Origin: Minisyncoccota bacterium
GTDB taxonomy: Bacteria; Patescibacteriota; Minisyncoccia; Phycocordibacterales; UBA918
Assembly (NCBI GenBank): GCA_021129515.1
Contig: JAJOLD010000001.1
Location: 1 to 46,505 of the forward strand
Length of the DNA stretch: 46,505 bases
Reading direction: 5' to 3'
The notes below the pieces were generated by a model. It saw only the letters and a list, made by a program, of their open reading frames with translations. It searched no databases and was not told where the DNA came from. This document shows positions 40,401 to 45,368 of this stretch, piece after piece. Positions within the stretch are counted from its first letter, which is position 1. The number at the start of each line of letters is the position of its first letter. The position numbers were made by a program, and so were the translations under genes.

Positions 40401-42081
40401 TACCAGTGCTGGTTCAGGTGATGAAACCTGTACGTACTTTGGTGTACAAGGCATGGGGAGTAACTACGGTATCTGTCTTGCACTCTTTGGTATTGACCGT
40501 ATGGCATTGGTTGAAGATGTCGAGTTTAACGATAGTAGCGGTACGGTGCTTGCGAGTACCACTGTCAGTTTTGTGACAGGATGGCACGAAGTAGAAATTG
40601 ACTGGCAAACCAGTGGCACTATGGATGTCACCCTTTCACGTAGTGGAAGTGTCGTTGCAACAACATCTGCAACCGATAGCACCTATACATCAGGTGGTAT
40701 TGGATTTGGATTCTGGTTCCAGAATGGTGGTTGGGATAGTTATACCTCTCGACCGCGCATGCAGACCGCACCAACTGTGTGGATTGGTGATGAATCAGTA
40801 GCAGGTGGTGCGTCTTGGGCTGCCGCACAAGATACCGAGGTGACCACACTGTCTATTGGTGATACCGCACGCGTACGATTCTTAATTGAAAATACTGGTC
40901 TTGATATTACCAATCAAAACTTTGAAATCGAGTATGCTGCGAAAGGAACTGCACCAAGTTGTGAAGCAGTGGCTGGCAACACCTATACGGCAGTACCAAC
41001 ACAAGCGTCATGTGGTGCAAATGCTATCTGTATGAGTACGTCAACGCATGTGGTAAATCTTGCTGCAACCGCTGATTTGCTCACGGGTGCAGCGGGTGAC
41101 TTCACAGCAGGTCAATTTGTAGAGGACGCCTCAACACAAACGAGCAATCTCGATGTCCTGACCGATGAATTTACCGAACTTGAGTACGCACTCACTCCAA
41201 CAAGCAATGCCATTGATTCAAGCTACTGTTTCCGAGTGACCAATGCGGGTACCGATTTGGATGCATACATTAGTGTTGCGGGTATGGTGCTCCGCTTTGA
41301 CCCCGTTATTACTGCACTCAGCTTGAATAATGGAGACGATATTGTATTAAGTCCCGGTGCGACCACCACCGTTTACGCAACGGGTACCGTCACTGACCTC
41401 AACGGTTTTGCCGATTTGGATGTTGCCACAGCAACGATATACAGAAGTGGGGTGGGAGAGACCTGTACTGAAGATGCTAATGATTGTTATCGAGCGGGCA
41501 ATGCATCTTGTACTTTGAATAGTTGTGGCGGTACTGCTTGTGCATTGGAATGTTCGGTTGATATGTACTACTTTGCTGACCCAACCGATATTGGTACCTA
41601 TGCCGGTGAAACCTGGCGGGCATTTGCTGAAATTGCCGACGTATCAGGCAGTACCGCAACCGCAACCGCACCATCTATTGATTTGTTGACCCTGCGCGCA
41701 ATTACGGTTGACGATAGTATTGCATACGGTGCTCTTGCGCCATCAAGTGATACCGGTGCCGTCAATGCGTCAACAACTGTTGAAAATATTGGTAATGATA
41801 ATATTGATATTAGTATTTCTGGTACAAACTTAACGGATGGTGCGACCTCAGAAATTCCAGTGTCTGAACAACGCTTTGCAACCTCGACCTTCACCTATGC
41901 GTCGTGTGTGATTTGTTCCACGCTCAGTACCACCTCGTCCAGCTATGAAGTTGACCTGTGGAAACCAACCACGACAACACCAGGAGTCACTGATGAAATC
42001 TACTGGGGTATTAACATTCCATTTGGTGTTGCCGGTACCGCACATTCCGGAGAAAACACATTCTCCGCAATCGCGGATTAG
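22411..42081 (+). CDS. Giant modular secreted surface protein (about 6,557 aa from ATG 22411, 6,571 aa from TTG 22366): DUF2341, LamG, Fn3-like, lectin-like modules and large repeats
   Basis: Single open frame with no stops over 19.7 kb; signal segment KIFAIYGLCMLCGLGMFAHAQ; three DUF2341-like modules, two LamG-like modules, repeated YWSYATDFDGT and WWRVR(A/G)(K/R)DP motifs. Confidence 0.93.
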   Translation: MRFFSKTTRKNNIIPLFTALYGTASAFRSGRRKIFAIYGLCMLCGLGMFAHAQLGQSTVTTIETVHVFPEQVTAVGWKNVESVVVQNLDEFALYQEFNKINSSYPDSDFFKKEIATQEKNPDTESESAETPEPVAVPQDIEVEKETEQSEVAASTSEAPAVVSDDTEVQATTTTEQVAEPVAAGTTDAVSDTDAEDTDTAETPAADDTAPVADTDALEVAEDEEPEAETETPAASDEQDTVDAPVAYTPVPFTSVFAALIDPMPFVSTATTVPFIDISQESVAYIEADAEVVEDVVLVDSTVETEVPVDASEDTPDTSVGTVPMATTTSSEADTIPTVTTETPHEEVVATSTIPTASEPSEAATTTESVVADVDTPHATTTTATATPVHGSVAEEVYASTTVSCDGACAFSSITLSGFGLPIFDEERALRGAQLRMSFAAQRKETRDVIQNMHVRYSFDDGATWIPGGDVFIQEDASNSLNGGYFLFALPQIADPALLDNLTVELVYRDNPAVLTGLFVDAVWLEVFTVSETVDPLLSVQELLKDNGFDAQPLSGDVLVLDDGTALQFDTTDENEDETLIIKSNDLIYEGLTKTTTYFNVTNTSNTKDTFTLQTYFPEDVGTVLALEEWNQNKEKEIVVPEYRPYIYHCEAGWERSDGSVESTLEDLSRALIEAVAETEADTATSTPASDAATTTEAIDVAESLTAATTTDDAPVPAPLDTDADDIDVPHSATTEIEAPVPDAVPLLQANLSLVSSATTTDDATATMDEAHPADEEIPAYVCRNTTIVRQCDVIEGDNTTCRVNNMKVATHEVTRYYGGWEESAITAGAVEKDTGVLHKVKQFFGFAARTKAVPDVFEARSYSETTYTIEPGETKYFKMDIEFPPLSRGEFWVEAIGAREYGLLDPFWSSEWKYRLPVMLDNTLGSDTLTDHQVRFTIPSTATDFWSNVNADGSDVRFVQEVPGTSDDTWYDTSWNTRMAITVQASEVDATLNNFPVYVDLATLGAEFFDAVRSDGGDIRVTAADGVTEVPYELVAIDTSAETGELHFQASSIASSVDTVFYIYYDNEGALGYARTDTYGSEQVWDSNYLGVYHLVETSAGVAGEFKDSTSNAHDGVGENTLPTPTTGFMGVGQNMQSGHIDLGAASRWTDIGTNDEFNLSAWINLDNSSSDYAIVSQWSGGGAGVLLWADAGGSGDGFCLYGGNYAPSDCQDQNDQSPGTWQHIVARYDSIDWSLYIDGAISGSGAVSQSLTQQPVGFSIGSVQADDNTHAFDGRMDEIRISSIDRGENWLESEYTNQSAPTTFYATSTPDELVTTQYSELDFWIQHFSTTTNEADVWVQVDTLAAGASTTIYLYYGNEDATMGSDAFSPFTYDTLTPTYYVLDDIATGPIQVYSYIDNNQVRIDDGTPVSLDAGEMTSFSTYSGSSTISALGPIAATIDAAAADSITPVAFASTTQAGPTNRNTSQWFVLSPFASSSVQTYIANSGTPDENFSVATGTVVTSNTDAGGGQSVILESSDPILVYHRESGSRDSFVLYPPTTDDLYGIDSNSVYVTALADDPDPTVYCSSGSSATVTGVTRGERQNVSTCVAAGEGVGDAVRFTGASTPFAAIQQADSDGSESTTFWPEYEFGTTYYIPTDMAYAAIVCAPRYGTTTLEIQPNGGGSALESATCVPGANIPGKAYFDNGRGGDTLAYAAGHMIVSTNDVPFYVIYEDDEEDNDETNILTNVQGRKFTKTPITAAFGAQEIIIDAEYTQHSFGWYENTDAETVTDAWSLGEGAYATEGVHITGQGAVNDDDVLRLRINALASAATGTATSSAFKLQYAVSDTCAVSSTSWHDVGAIGSTTAHFTGYDNASVSDGATLASTTLASSTVFATYEEENLSSRNPVDINPGAYAEWDWVIQSANASVNTNYCFRMVREGGQPLVSYTTYPELYTAGPPLQATTLVYFDNEHTADLDSVLDFTAVDAAGDDINYQVQIDTDPSFGSPVVDRNSLTNFLEFENINTPSDKAPFTSGNRIRFTSPTTLTASTTYWWRVRGRDPDGSNTYGTWSVPSSFTTNGAIVVSEWHQTTGHQFDTDTLVNLATSTGAVSLTSSPAVLTTSAIDFDDATVGNAWGAVTWSDTETSGTILYQIEYYDGTSWALVPDSALANNSIGNGTAPLNILGLDTDTYNQIRIVATLTGATLSIEDLTVQWGQRVNTPTLLDPFDNEKIADTTPEFTFTTTDPQLDDLVYEVSYSTDYIFVSSTTVNSSTTPADFANVSTPLDTNPYNSGDTIRYTIPGGAALTNGETYWWRVRAKDPAGGDAWSPWSDADALTVDTSVTVSTWFQTTQAQFAQGELDGLVASTSGSVGLNTEIGEYGKVIVDAEDWTTVNTTGSYNTPVVVASLRYAPQGETQRAVRVRNKTETSFEIKADDPNGVLTGTTTVDYLVMEAGDWTMADGAGGTRVIAGTFSEVSDVQGGGSYAGSGYGEDVAFSPPFASAPAIVATVSTENDASWVVAHLNDGNTRSNPPDASNMGIYLGRSALSAVHDPEDVDYIAIESGHGTNNGGEFDADVGSDSHNEPPVTAEAYNTAFSVAPEVIIVMQAAEQDGNGAWFSVYEDTAPTAANYYPVSDEAGDRNHTPEPVFAISFENASGVLVREASSGGGLSGTIYSEPIYFSDGAGPKFEEFLWSDSTPGTSTIRYQLEYLAGGSTWTLIPDTDLAGNSVGTTTAPVDLTGLDVVTYDTIRIVGTLACANGTCPELHDWTIAWSEGVTVSGTAQEYDRATAVTSGTVRIAVNGVLSANTGTIAGGTWSINNITAFAGDVITVFVDGAAEAQEAVNVFVYDGIGDMTGVALYEQHLALDADETATTTLAHLSTYDNSVSGDEDIFFDVDGLGDLTLCTAGACSRINLYIGAGNSFVPATSTAETLRVHDYVNDGFVALDGNTLEVSGSWENNANTQIDTSTVIFTASSTVETLADVSGTLSFNNLTFGNAASTAQWQSAYPYSIAGDLSVQYGTLDRASSTITVSGDITTGAAGIWSGVATTTFAGTAPAQWTDATTLGQDIGHVVIDGPALTVAAQSNVRASSIIIGADDTFDAGGTYTIAVLGDVTNNNIFTPRTSTLALVGASSVVTMNNSSLYTVHASATMSVAFTDTNIVVLDNFQIATGTVTLPTGTTTIGGSFSNIGGNFAHNNGAVDMVSTGAETIAQQGTNFLNAFYNLSFTGSGSWSFVDTAATTTNDFIITDGAVTLPSSQLTVGGAYRTEGSGSFAHNTGEVVLLVTASDAVTTNGSAFEDVRIRNAASGAWYDFDWTSRKAITIDASVIDATLTNFPVYVDLADLGSDFFTEVNADGGDIRITQSDGVTEVAREVVAINTGAETGELHFNATSIASTTDTTFYIYYGNSGASEPAASATYGSENTWNSNYEAVYHLSESGSTYSDSTSNGHDGTGEGTNPTVTTGVLGDGQDIASGRIDLGNGMNTDLISAGAYVVSVWVNLDTSASDQSPVSQYTAAGDFLFWADAGGGGTGFCHYNGTYMPSDCVDLNNQNVSTWQYLVARHDGSVGSVYVDGQITGVGDTSSTFAVDAGVRFSIGTQNGDSTARQFNGQVDEVRIVSSALSAEWIAAEYQNQATTTDFYTIAASEDVFARTFTEAAATVLGDITIESGEVVFPSGVLSVGGSFDNDGTFAANNGTVLFNSAAGSETIAAGVSSFATVQFNHAAGDFTITEHATATDALALVDAASFTVNSGLVLASQGAFTNTVGGASTTWTGTTLKLSSGGDVPINTTADAGDTYATLLTTGDTSVSMWNSAAGTYTTMDTASIYSQDHAGVDGDLYIFGTYTRDSGTEYWSYATDFDGTDLGTTSPRAVSVHVENGASVTIATSSFEMRGVAGASTTVDAQSGSFAITAAHATVTAEYFTMTGTDADGLALTSSTTVTTFDRFMFTIGAGVSAVTVDASTIDTNPAAQFFETGFVSGGGSANVTLSGSPTSFWWFRDGAGDRYGEAFDNADGNPGALRWDDSNYTIDISGTVYADDGTTTLGGPTCDGVTNVVRVVVDGGTYTDSVPCSDASGAYTLSNVAYVGDADLVVYLDTNGGVLGSVYTKTPTGNITDLNIYAHRVMTRHEDTAAMTIADMVHYDEDDDSDLRVSTATGSPDTVIVRADTELIIASSTTFAPSGTVTVESGGSGMAYDGSFHIDDNATFTASGTETHRVGGSFFRDTGSSFDAASTTFIFTATTSGKAITSVVSGDTAFHAVQFTGVGGAWNLNTDIALTADLTLATGTLTGTGNITLTQGAFTGDGSLSLGGGTVSIAEGSVLGGVNPWTFHNITLGTGTTYGTTTRASLATTTVGGVLTVTAGHVLDMGGSHWELAGAGTPLVLTGTLDTATSTVRYSASAATNIVSGAYYNLLLSASGNAPTYTAIGPGITVGNALTIGGATTTNVTFTTNDTALDVAGDMTIATTGVFVASDSGSFTLAGSYDNNGTFTAGDGTVTFDGVGSATVAAGSSAFATVLLTGTGDYTFSEYASATEAFSIGSSVGSFTLASGETLAVGGTFTNALGGASTTWSGSTLELAGGSNYAINAKTIADRYNTLVVADGTQIRMWNSSATTTMVLDTSSLYSMDHAGVDGAVYVYGTYTKTAGTDYWSYATDFDGTDLSGGDERAASVYFAEYSTTTYTGGGLQVLGTASATTTLQKQPPLASGVTIVDGFTSGTTKTISAGINRLLVVGIFAEDSATNADIDTVTYGGETMTEIHDEQITTVFTNAVWVGYLDETGMSAAIGNTISPTWVGGTPDSSVLYSSVVLGHVDQVNPISGWSADSAASVATLQATSSLSVADGDRTLYFTGVGSGGVTHTPSSGYTEGTEEDDTSAVAATAHRAITGSGTEYPTATWSSAVNHVVMLSLNVRFATPLASTYGLRIGGTASTTWSYYSIREIDADGLTFSGTPNVTSLSYGDFLVAHDGGSALTIGGTVINENPAKNFVANTFATSSTFATAYNVTATGTAISSWRFVSHVGDLAGESYDNDLGGDPGYVVWDDSAANITISGNVYSDEGSTVSSVCDGATNNITLRVAGLTSYTTSCNATTGFYQITGVAYGPTDTLTLYIDNEPENAANVTVAPVSSIGDMHLYENRVIVRHENTDPLTIADMSVWDDSDDGDIPFTAVDGGTDTLTLPADYKLIVWNNKTFAPAGNITLAGGGAGAAYDGTLALFADAQFAAADGENHSIGGSMVMDADAVFDAQESTMTFTTTAAARTIDTNEQPFYKLTFNGTGSWSIANTDLAVDSDLSITQGTLTLPSGTTTISGSMNAGGGSFAHNNGVVVFDSAGTGEVLLTGGSAFNELIFTGDGSWNMNDTHATATDRVRIANGAVRFPSGSMAIGADLTVHATGTLMHNNGAVWLTSTAPTTTVTLTGSDLYTLVANGDSELVFADTNVALQGDLTLLQGTTTAATGTLSIGGSFQNDASFSHASGTLYFNSGDTGETVSVGGDALHNVLFASAGGGWTMVTSATTTGNFSLTNATGYVQTSGTTLTVAGVFTNTVGGAATTWTNTTLRLTSGTDYAINTKAAGGDSYATIALADEMDVRSWNSSYTTVTLATSSLYSQDHASVDGDLYIYGDFTLATGTAYWSYATDFDGTVLTGGSRRAVDVFIASGSTVSVDGGSLYMVGDATATTTVQGVSGYTYPFSVASGLFDAQYYAFRNLNASGLHFADTPTINALSYGDFVLDVSGGSLITLSSTTLNANASMVIPGVRFATTSAISGVNVTLLGTTTNAWQFIGHSGNISGEAYDSDDGTNCGSIRWDDSSCLLTQQTGYRWRTDDGGLGVPDDEWLDTDWSKRRQIRVRNDDATTYTNMPVRVEVSYDSDMQTDFEDVRFTDAAGTTELSYWVERYTASTDATVWVLAPSLAASDITTIYMYYGNALATSSASGTAVFNAFDDFEDNDIAEYSGDTTLFQTDTTFNYNGNFGLEASDTNEKTDNGLYDTTDVAGQGEIIRYLQYIDTSAGSGDETCTYFGVQGMGSNYGICLALFGIDRMALVEDVEFNDSSGTVLASTTVSFVTGWHEVEIDWQTSGTMDVTLSRSGSVVATTSATDSTYTSGGIGFGFWFQNGGWDSYTSRPRMQTAPTVWIGDESVAGGASWAAAQDTEVTTLSIGDTARVRFLIENTGLDITNQNFEIEYAAKGTAPSCEAVAGNTYTAVPTQASCGANAICMSTSTHVVNLAATADLLTGAAGDFTAGQFVEDASTQTSNLDVLTDEFTELEYALTPTSNAIDSSYCFRVTNAGTDLDAYISVAGMVLRFDPVITALSLNNGDDIVLSPGATTTVYATGTVTDLNGFADLDVATATIYRSGVGETCTEDANDCYRAGNASCTLNSCGGTACALECSVDMYYFADPTDIGTYAGETWRAFAEIADVSGSTATATAPSIDLLTLRAITVDDSIAYGALAPSSDTGAVNASTTVENIGNDNIDISISGTNLTDGATSEIPVSEQRFATSTFTYASCVICSTLSTTSSSYEVDLWKPTTTTPGVTDEIYWGINIPFGVAGTAHSGENTFSAIAD
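25318..26331 (+). repeat. DUF2341 + LamG-like module, copy 1 in the giant ORF
   Basis: WYDTSWNTRMAITVQASEVDATLNNFPVYVDLATLGAEFFDAVRSDGGDIRVTAADGVTEVPYELVAIDTSAETGELHFQASSIASSVDTVFYIYYDNEG...FDGRMDEIRISSIDRGENWLESEYTNQSAPTTFY. Confidence 0.9.
28240..29460 (+). repeat. Two consecutive Fn3-like modules in the giant ORF
   Basis: TTYWWRVRGRDPDGSNTYGTWSVPSSFTTNGAIVVSEWHQTTGHQF and ETYWWRVRAKDPAGGDAWSPWSDADALTVDTSVTVSTWFQTTQAQF. Confidence 0.8.
29494..30350 (+). other. Inserted tandem H-type-lectin-like region in the giant ORF
   Basis: GKVIVDAEDWTTVNTTGSYNTPVVVASLRYAPQGETQRAVRVRNKTETSFEIKADDP...VDYLVMEAGDW; second unit AFSPPFASAPAIVATVSTENDASWVVAHL...VDYIAIESGHG. Confidence 0.6.
30684..34450 (+). 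repeat. Superrepeat copy A of the giant ORF
   Basis: Starts VTVSGTAQEYDRATAVTSGTVRIAVNG; ends GEAFDNADGNPGALRWDDSNYT. Confidence 0.75.
32299..33300 (+). repeat. DUF2341 + LamG-like module, copy 2, inserted in superrepeat A
   Basis: WYDFDWTSRKAITIDASVIDATLTNFPVYVDLADLGSDFFTEVNADGGDIRITQSDGVTEVAREVVAINTGAETGELHFNATSIASTTDTTFYIYYGNSG...FNGQVDEVRIVSSALSAEWIAAEYQNQATTTDFYTI. Confidence 0.9.
34451..37512 (+). repeat. Superrepeat copy B of the giant ORF
   Basis: Starts IDISGTVYADDGTTTLGGPTCDGVTNVVRVVVDG; ends GESYDNDLGGDPGYVVWDDSAAN. Confidence 0.75.
36498..37128 (+). other. About 210-aa domain inserted in superrepeat B
   Basis: VTIVDGFTSGTTKTISAGINRLLVVGIFAEDSATNADIDTVTYGGETMTEI...VVMLSLNVRFA, absent from the matching position of copies A and C; bounded by PLAS on both sides. 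Confidence 0.7.
37513..39825 (+). repeat. Superrepeat copy C of the giant ORF
   Basis: Starts ITISGNVYSDEGSTVSSVCDGATNNITLRVAG; ends GEAYDSDDGTNCGSIRWDDSSCLL. Confidence 0.75.
39886..40213 (+). other. Third DUF2341-like module in the giant ORF
   Basis: WLDTDWSKRRQIRVRNDDATTYTNMPVRVEVSYDSDMQTDFEDVRFTDAAGTTELSYWVERYTASTDATVWVLAPSLAASDITTIYMYYGN. Confidence 0.85.
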
Positions 42082-42148
42082 GTACGTGTTTATAAGACTA
42101 TCAGTGCAATACCTTACATGATGCTACACTTATGTATATACGGTATGA

Positions 42149-42394
42149 GACGTTGGTTTTTTGGGTGGACTTTCGGGGATAGTTATGGGGGTAACCTTTG
42201 GAATAACTGTGAATATTCTGCTGAATGTCGTTGCGGGGCAGTTTGGCGGTCAGGCAGTTAATCTGTTTTCGTTTCCATTGCAATTCCTCTTATTTATTAC
42301 CATTTTCTCAGCAGCAGTGGGGTATTTAACCGGTATTTTCCCAGCACGACGCGCATCACAATTGAACCCCTCGGATGCGATTCGGTATGAATAA
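42149..42394 (+). pseudogene. Orphan C-terminal fragment of an FtsX/MacB-type ABC transporter permease
   Basis: DVGFLGGLSGIVMGVTFGITVNILL...FITIFSAAVGYLTGIFPARRASQLNPSDAIRYE; in-frame TGA at 42146-42148 just upstream; no permease N-terminus or ATPase nearby. Confidence 0.75.
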
Positions 42395-42469
42395 GGTTCT
42401 GTGCATAACTCTCGTACAGAATTGTCAACAGTTCGATACAATAGTGGGTAAGTATATATTAATCATTGT

Positions 42470-44308
42470 ATGTCATATAACACAGATTATTTACGTACGG
42501 CGGGTAAAATAACTGTGTACACAACACTTGTAGGTGTATTGGTATTCGTGGCGGTGTTTATCTTTAACCTTGGTGCGAAAGAAATTCATGTCGTCGATGC
42601 GCAAAGCTCTGCAACAACAACGGTAACGGTGCTCAACATTGCTCCGGCATGGACCATAGACGCACAGGAAGAAATTGGTTCTTCCACAACCACGCCAACC
42701 AACGCTGGTGATGAAATTGCATGGGCTGCTGTAGGTACTGACTCTAATGCAGAACCATACTATTTGCTCGTGTGTAGCGACAATGCCACACCAACGGCAA
42801 ACTCTGGTGCTGCACCAGAGTGTGACCCTAGTGCAACGCAGTGGGCAGTGTCCACCTCAACGGTGAGTGGTACTCAAGCACGTGCCGCAACGACAACCCA
42901 AGATAGTTGGGCTGAAGTAAATACCTGGTATGCATGGATTTGTGACGACAACGCGGTCAGTCCACGATGTAATGGTACGACCACACAGGGTACGGGTACC
43001 ACCTCATCACCATTTGAGGTGAATCACCGTCCGTCATTTACACTCTATTCTGACGACTCTCCTGCAGATCCTGGCTCAGTAGTGACATTTACGGCAACCT
43101 CATCAGACACTGATGTTTCAGGTATACAGGACTCCGTACGGTTGTTTGTGTGTGCAACTGCTGGGTTTGACACGGTAACCGATGACTGTACGGGCGATAC
43201 ACTTGCCAGCACGACGTTACCTGGCTCCACCAGTGGTGTCGCAACCGCAAGCTATACCGTTGTTATTCCAACACAAGACGCCGACTTTAACGCGTACGGA
43301 TATATTATCGATAGCCACGGATTTGAAGCATCAGGTGGCGCACAGGGTACTGATGCAACCCTTACCGTCAACAATGTAGCGCCAACGGTAGACAGCTCTT
43401 CTATTAGTGTCAACGGGGGAACCGATATGGCACTTACCGTGGAGGCTGGGGAAACCACCGGATTCACGCTCTCATTTACCTCAAGCGACAACAATAGTTG
43501 TGATGCAGTTGGAGGAGGCGCTGCTGATGAAATTACTGATTATCAGTTGTCACTCTATCGTTCTGGAGTGAGCTCAACCACCTGTACACCAACAGGCACC
43601 TATAATGCAAACAATTGTTATCCAAGTGCTGTAGCGACAACGACATGGGACCTTGCATGTACCGCATCGACTACCTCATGTACGGGTGCAACTGATGCAA
43701 CTATGGATTGGAACTGTACATTCCCACTTTGGTACATTACTGACCCAACCGACGGAACAGCAACCTCAACGCAATACAATACTGAAAACTGGCTCGCGCA
43801 GGTACAAGCAATTGACGACGACTCTGCAACAGGAACACTCTCAGAAACTGATACTGGTGTTGAAGTAAACAGCTTCCTAGCATTTGCACTCAATACACTT
43901 TCTATTCCGTATGGTTCACTTGAACCAGGGCAACAAAACGACCCACTGGTTGCTACAACCACTATTACGGCAACTGGTAATGTCGGACTTGATAAAGATG
44001 TGGAAGGTGAGTCGATGTGTACCACCTACACCTCAGCAACTGAGTGTCCAAACTCTGCAAGTTCCACTATTCCAGCATCAGAACAACGATTTAGTACTAC
44101 GTCATCAACCTACGCTGCAGCGACTGCACTATCCTCAACAACACCGCAAGAAGTTGAAATAAACGTACCAAAATCAACCGCAACCTCCTCAACCGCAACT
44201 GCAGATGCATACTGGGGTATTCGAATTCCCGTATCCATCACCCATGCAGGTGACTACACCGGTGAAAACACCTTTACGGCAAAGGTCGGTGAGTCTGTAG
44301 ACTGGTAG
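42470..44308 (+). CDS. Secreted surface protein with a C-terminal module paralogous to the giant protein's C-terminus
   Basis: TM/signal TVYTTLVGVLVFVAVFIFNLGAKE; YRSGVSSTTCTPTGTYNANNCYPS, WYITDPTDG, PASEQRFSTTSSTYAAATALSSTT...YWGIRIPVSITHAGDYTGENTFTA. Confidence 0.85.
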   Translation: MSYNTDYLRTAGKITVYTTLVGVLVFVAVFIFNLGAKEIHVVDAQSSATTTVTVLNIAPAWTIDAQEEIGSSTTTPTNAGDEIAWAAVGTDSNAEPYYLLVCSDNATPTANSGAAPECDPSATQWAVSTSTVSGTQARAATTTQDSWAEVNTWYAWICDDNAVSPRCNGTTTQGTGTTSSPFEVNHRPSFTLYSDDSPADPGSVVTFTATSSDTDVSGIQDSVRLFVCATAGFDTVTDDCTGDTLASTTLPGSTSGVATASYTVVIPTQDADFNAYGYIIDSHGFEASGGAQGTDATLTVNNVAPTVDSSSISVNGGTDMALTVEAGETTGFTLSFTSSDNNSCDAVGGGAADEITDYQLSLYRSGVSSTTCTPTGTYNANNCYPSAVATTTWDLACTASTTSCTGATDATMDWNCTFPLWYITDPTDGTATSTQYNTENWLAQVQAIDDDSATGTLSETDTGVEVNSFLAFALNTLSIPYGSLEPGQQNDPLVATTTITATGNVGLDKDVEGESMCTTYTSATECPNSASSTIPASEQRFSTTSSTYAAATALSSTTPQEVEINVPKSTATSSTATADAYWGIRIPVSITHAGDYTGENTFTAKVGESVDW

Positions 44309-44335
44309 CGCACACTGAAAAGTGTCACACAACAC

Positions 44336-44365
44336 AAGAACCACTGTTATGCAGCAGTGGTTCTT
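44336..44365 (+). terminator. Hairpin downstream of the 42470 gene
   Basis: AAGAACCACTG-TTATGCAG-CAGTGGTTCTT followed by GCTTTTGC. Confidence 0.75.
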
Positions 44366-44428
44366 GCTTTTGCGGCTTAGGTATTTGATAATTAGGAAGT
44401 GTGCGCGTCATGCACCAGCTTTTTTTGA

Positions 44429-45367
44429 ATGATGAAAACCATTCGCTCATTCTTTTATATATGCTTGCTCTTTGTGTTATGCGCCCGTGGTGTTGATGCC
44501 GGCTTTGGTATTACGCCGCCGTATCTGACAAACACAAGTCTGACTCGTAACTCTGTGTATGAACAGACTATTCTTTTGGTGCGTAGTAACCCGGTTGATG
44601 ATTTGAAGGCAACCATTACACTCGATGTTCCTGGTGTTAATGAATGGTTTGAAATTGTGGAGGGGCAAGAATTTCTCTTGCCAAAAGGCGAGCAAAAAGT
44701 GCCTATGACGGTGCGAGTGACCGTGCCTGGTGACGCTGACTATAAAAAATACACCGGTGATATCCGTATCAAAACAGGTGCCCCAGATGACCAAGTAACC
44801 TCGGGTGCGGTGAGTATTTCTTTGGGTGCACAAGTCGACGTTGATATTACCGTTATAGATAAAGTTATTAAAGATTTTAAAATTAGAAAGATTGGTATCT
44901 CCGATTTAAATGAAGGGCACGCCGTGGGATGGCTCTACTTCCCAGGAAAGATTCGATTTGAGATGAAGCTCGAAAACCTCGGTAACGTACCCGTTGCGCC
45001 TTCAGAGGTTGTATTCAGAATGTATGACTCTTCGGGAACGGTCCTCATTGAGGAAACAAAAAATAAAGGTCGTATTGCTGAGGTAGATCCATTTGAAATT
45101 GATACTGTATATGCAGAAATACCAACTAAACTACCAGCAGGAAATTATCTCGCCCGGTTTGAAATTAAAAATGAGGATGACATAAAACGAGAAGGGGAAT
45201 TGAGTGTGAGTATCTTGCCCTATGGTACATTGCAAACAGCAGGATTTGGATTCACGGGTCTTTCGTTACCACACAAATTATCAGTCATCCTGCCAGTACT
45301 CTTCTTGCTCGTACTCATTGCACTCTTTAGTGTACGGGTAGCCTCTGGGCGTAAGCGACGGCGTTGA
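44429..45367 (+). CDS. DUF916-like membrane-anchored Ig-like surface protein
   Basis: Signal peptide, GFGITPPYLTNTSLTRNSVYEQTILLVRSNPVDDLKATITLDVPG..., C-terminal TM SVILPVLFLLVLIALFSVRVASGRKRRR. Confidence 0.8.
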   Translation: MMKTIRSFFYICLLFVLCARGVDAGFGITPPYLTNTSLTRNSVYEQTILLVRSNPVDDLKATITLDVPGVNEWFEIVEGQEFLLPKGEQKVPMTVRVTVPGDADYKKYTGDIRIKTGAPDDQVTSGAVSISLGAQVDVDITVIDKVIKDFKIRKIGISDLNEGHAVGWLYFPGKIRFEMKLENLGNVPVAPSEVVFRMYDSSGTVLIEETKNKGRIAEVDPFEIDTVYAEIPTKLPAGNYLARFEIKNEDDIKREGELSVSILPYGTLQTAGFGFTGLSLPHKLSVILPVLFLLVLIALFSVRVASGRKRRR

Positions 45368-45368
45368 T

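Noticed and set aside
22654-42045. Numerous minus-strand and alternate-frame ORFs of 60-262 aa inside the giant gene
   Set aside because: Low-complexity translations (Val/Ser/Ala- or His/Gln/Arg-rich) caused by the biased, repetitive sense codons; no recognisable domains or start signals.
22411-42081. Giant ORF as an assembly artefact of tandem repeats
   Set aside because: Repeat copies are substantially diverged at nucleotide and protein level and carry unique inserts, so short-read collapse is unlikely, though long-read confirmation is still advisable.
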